Assembly: GCA_016712675.1 (NCBI GenBank)
Contig: JADJQR010000001.1
Location: forward strand, 3,906,001 to 3,970,000
DNA from: a bacterium
GTDB taxonomy: Bacteria > Krumholzibacteriota > Krumholzibacteriia > LZORAL124-64-63
DNA: 64,000 nucleotides
Direction of reading: 5' to 3'
Positions 61,116 through 64,000 of the stretch are shown one piece after another (position 1 is the first letter of the stretch; each line of letters begins with the position of its first letter). Under the pieces are notes generated by a model, which was not told the DNA's origin, did not search any database, and saw only the letters and a list, made by a program, of their open reading frames with translations. The position numbers and the translations under genes were made by a program.

Positions 61116-63449
61116 ATGAACCGTCCGCGATCGCTGATCACCGCCGTCCGCGGCGACCTCCTGCTCCTGCTGCCGATCCTGCTCGTTGCCGCCGCCCCCG
61201 CGGGCGCCTTCACCCCCACCGCACGCCCGCACCTGCAGGCCGCGCGCGCCGCCGGCCCCATCGCCGTCGACGGCCGCCTCGACGACCCGGGCTGGGCCAC
61301 GGCCGGGAAGGCCACCGGCTTCGCCGAGCGTTTCCCCGGTGACGGCACCGAGCCGCCCGTGCAGACCGAGGCCTGGCTCACCTACGACGACGAGAACCTC
61401 TACGTCGCCTTCACCTGCCGCGACGACCCGGCGCTGCTGCGCGCGACGATGAGCCAGCGCGATCTCTACGGAAATGACGACGAGGTCGGCCTCCTGCTGG
61501 ACACCTTCGGCGAGGGTACCTGGGCCTACTACTTCTTCGTGAACCCGTACGGCGTGCAGAAGGACGCGATGTGGACCAGCGTGCACGGCCGCGCCGACGG
61601 CTTCGACATGGTCTGGCACGCCGAGGCCCAGGTGCAGCCCGACGGCTGGACGGCCGAGATCGCGATCCCGCTGGCCGGGATGCGCTTTCCCGACCGCCCT
61701 GAGCAGCAGTGGCGGCTGGACTTCTGGCGGGGGCACCCGCGGGAGACGGGCCGCCAGTACGCCTGGTGCGCCTACGACCGCAACGAGCAGTGCCTGCCCT
61801 GCCAGTGGGGCACCGTCGGCGGCGTGACGGGCCTCAGGCCGGGCAAGGGGCTCGAGCTGCTGCCGTCGGTGATCGGCTACCAGACGGCCGTGATCGCCGA
61901 CCCGCTCGACCCCGAGTCGGGGCTCGCGGTCGACGACTTCCAGGGCGAGCCGTCGCTCAGCGCCAAGTTCGCGCCCTCCAGCGCGGTGACCCTGGAAGCG
62001 GCACTGAACCCCGACTTCAGCCAGATCGAGTCCGATGCCGACCAGATCAACGTCAACTCGACCATCGTGCAGCAGTACCCCGAGCGGCGCCCCTTCTTCC
62101 AGGAGGGCAACGACCTGTTCCGCACGATGTTCAACTCGTTCTACACGCGCATGGTCAACGATCCGGAGGTGGCGGCCAAGGGTACCGCGCGCTGGGACCG
62201 CACCAGCCTGGCCTGGACCTTCGCGCGCGACGAGCACTCGCCGTACATCATCCCGCTGGAGGAGCGCTCGCGCTTCGTGGCGATGGGCCGCTCGACGGTG
62301 AACGTGGCCCGCCTGCTGCACAGCTTCCGGCCCGGCTCGCAGGGCGGCCTGATGGTCACCGACCGCCGGTACGACGGCGGCGGCTCGGGCACCATCCTCT
62401 CGGCCGACGCCAATCTGCGGCTGACACGCACGCTGAGCTGGGCCTCCCAGGTCATCCACAGCCGCACCGACGAACCCGAAGGCCACGAGGTCAGCCCCGG
62501 CGCCACGTTCGCCGGCGGGGACCACACGGTCTCGCTGGACGGCGAGACGTTCAGCGGCGGCGCCCTGATCACCGAACTGCGGCGGCGCGCGCGCAACTGG
62601 AACTTCACGCTGGACTACAACCACGTGAGCCCCACCTACCGCACGCAGACGGGCTACGACCCGTGGAACGACCAGCGCAACGCGTTCCTGTGGTCCAGCT
62701 ACACGTTCTTCCCGCAGGGCGGCCTGTTCGAGCGCATCGCGCCGGGTGTCTTCACCAACGGCCGCTGGAACTACGACGGCGACCGCAAGTGGAGCCACGT
62801 GAACCTGTTCACCGACGTGAACCTGCGTCGCGCGCAGGCCCACGTCGCGGCGAACTACCAGCGCGGCGAGGAGACCTGGGGCGGCGTGCACTTCGCCGGC
62901 CTCTGGACGGCGGGATTCAACGCGGACCTGCAGCCGCTGGACGCGCTGGCCGTGAGCGGCTACGCCAACGTCGGCCGCGGCCCGGCCTTCCTCACGCTGG
63001 ACCGCGGCCACGAACTGGGCTGGGGCCTGGCGCTGTCGCTCAAGCCGCTGGACCGGCTCATCATCGAGCCGACCTTCGACTACGTGCGCAGCCGCGACGC
63101 CACGACCGACGAGCTGCTGTTCCGCCAGGCCATCGCCCGTGCCCGCGTGCGCCTGCAGCTGAATCCGCGCCTGTCGCTGCGCCTCGTGGTGCAGCACAAC
63201 GACGCGCGCAGCCCGTTCTACCAGTCGTTGGCCGCGGGCGGCGACTATCCGGACTACCACATGGACTTCGGACGCAAGTGGGAGATCGACCCTCTGCTCA
63301 CCTACCGCCTGAACCCGTTCTCGGTGTTCTACCTGGGTTCGACGCACGACCTGCGCGACTTCAACGCGGCGGACCCGGGCGCGCCGTCGCTGTTCCGGCA
63401 GACGGGGCGGCAGTACTTCGTGAAGCTGCAGTACCTCTGGCAGGTGTGA
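61116..63449 (+). CDS. CBM9-like / DUF5916 outer-membrane protein
   Basis: The ATG at 61116, preceded by AGGAG, gives 777 residues and a signal peptide (LLLLLPILLVAAAPAGAF). Residues ~20-200 form a carbohydrate-binding family 9-like sandwich: IAVDGRLDDPGWATAGKATGF, EAWLTYDDENLYVAFTCRDDP, NDDEVGLLLDTFGEG, WTAEIAIPLAGMRF. The remaining ~550 residues match the DUF5916 region (TLEAALNPDFSQIESDADQINVNSTI, YPERRPFFQEGNDLF), which ends in a beta-barrel-like series of amphipathic strands. Such proteins are common in Bacteroidetes-like and FCB bacteria and are thought to sit in the outer membrane. The substrate is unknown. Confidence 0.85.
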   Translation: MNRPRSLITAVRGDLLLLLPILLVAAAPAGAFTPTARPHLQAARAAGPIAVDGRLDDPGWATAGKATGFAERFPGDGTEPPVQTEAWLTYDDENLYVAFTCRDDPALLRATMSQRDLYGNDDEVGLLLDTFGEGTWAYYFFVNPYGVQKDAMWTSVHGRADGFDMVWHAEAQVQPDGWTAEIAIPLAGMRFPDRPEQQWRLDFWRGHPRETGRQYAWCAYDRNEQCLPCQWGTVGGVTGLRPGKGLELLPSVIGYQTAVIADPLDPESGLAVDDFQGEPSLSAKFAPSSAVTLEAALNPDFSQIESDADQINVNSTIVQQYPERRPFFQEGNDLFRTMFNSFYTRMVNDPEVAAKGTARWDRTSLAWTFARDEHSPYIIPLEERSRFVAMGRSTVNVARLLHSFRPGSQGGLMVTDRRYDGGGSGTILSADANLRLTRTLSWASQVIHSRTDEPEGHEVSPGATFAGGDHTVSLDGETFSGGALITELRRRARNWNFTLDYNHVSPTYRTQTGYDPWNDQRNAFLWSSYTFFPQGGLFERIAPGVFTNGRWNYDGDRKWSHVNLFTDVNLRRAQAHVAANYQRGEETWGGVHFAGLWTAGFNADLQPLDALAVSGYANVGRGPAFLTLDRGHELGWGLALSLKPLDRLIIEPTFDYVRSRDATTDELLFRQAIARARVRLQLNPRLSLRLVVQHNDARSPFYQSLAAGGDYPDYHMDFGRKWEIDPLLTYRLNPFSVFYLGSTHDLRDFNAADPGAPSLFRQTGRQYFVKLQYLWQV

Positions 63450-63469
63450 ACGCCGCGGCCGGAAGGCAA

Positions 63470-63498
63470 GGGCCCCGCCGTCGACGACGGCGGGGCCC
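63470..63498. terminator. Bidirectional terminator between convergent genes
   Basis: A perfect 13-bp GC stem (63470-63482 with 63486-63498) with a 3-nt loop lies between the CBM9/DUF5916 and peroxiredoxin stops. Confidence 0.75.
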
Positions 63499-63522
63499 GC
63501 GAACGCAACGAAGCGGCTCAGG

Positions 63523-64000
63523 TCACGGCTTCCACTTCGTCCAGACCTTGCCGACCAGCTCCGGTCCCGGCGTCAGGGTCGTGTCACCCGGATTCCAGCC
63601 CGACGGGGTCACCTCGCCGGTCCTGACGACGTGCTGGTAGGCCTTGACCTGCCGCACCAGCTCGGCCGGATTGCGCCCGACCTCGGGCGTCAGCACTTCC
63701 ATCGCGCGGATGACGAAATCGGGATCGATGAGGAAGCGGCCGCGGATGTCGACGCCTGCCGCCTCGTCGTAGACGCCGTAGACGGCGCCGATCCTGCCGC
63801 CCGCGTCCGAGAGCATGGGAAACGGCACGCCGCCGTCCACCATCTTCGACAGCTCCTGCTCCTGCCAGATCTTGTGCGTGAAGCGGCTGTCCGTGCTCAC
63901 GGCCAGCACGACGACACCGAGCTCCTGCATCTGCGCATGATCAGCGGCGACCGCCGCCAGCTCGGTGGGTCAGACGAAGGTGAAATCGCCCGGGTAGAAA
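63523..64000 (-). CDS. Peroxiredoxin selenoprotein (Sec at peroxidatic site; 5' end outside window)
   Basis: The frame continues to the window edge, FYPGDFTFV-U-PTELAAVAAD, with TGA (63970-63972) exactly where AhpC/Prx1 enzymes have the peroxidatic Cys (FVCPTE). Downstream the usual order follows: VVVLAVSTDSRFTHKIWQ, FPMLSDAGGRIGAVYGVYDE, RGRFLIDPDFVIRAMEV. The usual resolving Cys (EVCPA) reads EVTPS, so it lacks that second thiol and probably works as a 1-Cys/1-Sec enzyme with an external reductant. It reduces peroxides in the cytosol. A stem-loop with G-first loop lies 17 nt after the UGA. Selenoperoxiredoxins are a known bacterial group. Confidence 0.9.
63943..63972 (-). promoter_or_regulatory. 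Candidate bacterial SECIS element with UGA codon (peroxiredoxin)
   Basis: After UGA (63972-63970) and 11 nt, a 6-bp stem (63958-63953 with 63948-63943) encloses the loop GGUC. The loop starts 17 nt after the UGA and begins with G, meeting the bSECIS rules. An alternative pairing of the same bases also puts a G first in the loop. Confidence 0.65.

Noticed and set aside
59373-63347. Minus-strand open frame of 1324 codons
   Set aside because: It lies antisense to the RCC1-repeat and CBM9/DUF5916 genes, and its translation is low-complexity with no recognisable domain.

Overview
The window is high-GC DNA (roughly 70 percent by eye) from a Gram-negative bacterium. Outer-membrane-type and lipoprotein genes, several multihaem c-type cytochromes, a chemotaxis receptor and an NtrC-type regulator all point that way. 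Four large secreted proteins share a FlgD-type C-terminal domain ending in LLR or LVR. That feature, with the Qrc-like quinone reductase, suggests an uncultured lineage of the FCB / Krumholzibacteriota-Eiseniibacteriota kind. The assignment is an inference from gene style, because there is no rRNA gene here. No tRNA, rRNA or CRISPR array was recognised.

Layout. Positions 1-13.9k carry housekeeping and secreted proteins: a partial SRPBCC protein, a DUF4287/DUF5655 protein, a surface-repeat protein, a cyclic-nucleotide-domain/aspartase fusion, an RlmL-like rRNA methylase, a small c-type cytochrome, a Calx-beta lipoprotein, an OmpA-type protein and two tiny Cys-rich exported proteins. Positions 14.1-17.6k hold a serine operon (serC, serA, DUF1015). 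Positions 17.7-23.6k hold two secreted FlgD-domain proteins, one of them a subtilase. Positions 23.6-26.9k hold dusC and a cache-protein/chemoreceptor pair. Positions 46.3-50.8k hold an SLAC1/TehA-like channel and a complete four-subunit sodium-pumping methylmalonyl-CoA decarboxylase operon. Positions 51-64k hold a hexahaem secreted cytochrome, a lipoprotein, a kynureninase-like enzyme, a UvrD-like helicase, an RCC1-repeat secreted protein, a CBM9/DUF5916 outer-membrane protein and a truncated peroxiredoxin.

The most interesting part is 26.9-46.2k. On the minus strand lie a TusA-like protein, a DsrE-like protein, a TusA-OsmC fusion and a MetE-like protein. They are followed, after an IS insertion, by dsrC, a DsrM/NarI-like cytochrome b, a DsrK/HdrD-like protein, a cysteine desulfurase-like enzyme and a YjbQ protein. 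On the plus strand, behind a good sigma-54 promoter match, lies a Qrc-like membrane complex (multihaem cytochrome, molybdopterin-fold protein, ferredoxin, NrfD protein). It is bracketed by two proteins with degenerate glycine-cleavage-H-like domains. Converging on it is a dihaem-sensor histidine kinase / archaemetzincin / sigma-54 response regulator operon. No dsrAB is present. I read this as a sulfur-relay system that hands thiol electrons to the quinone pool.

Two genes contain an in-frame TGA that probably encodes selenocysteine. One is the peroxiredoxin, at the peroxidatic position (TFV-U-PTE). The other is the MetE-like protein at residue 218. Each TGA is followed by a stem-loop that fits the bacterial SECIS rules, with the loop 17-18 nt downstream and a G among its first two bases. 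The MetE-like selenoprotein inside a sulfur-relay operon is the strongest candidate for something undescribed.
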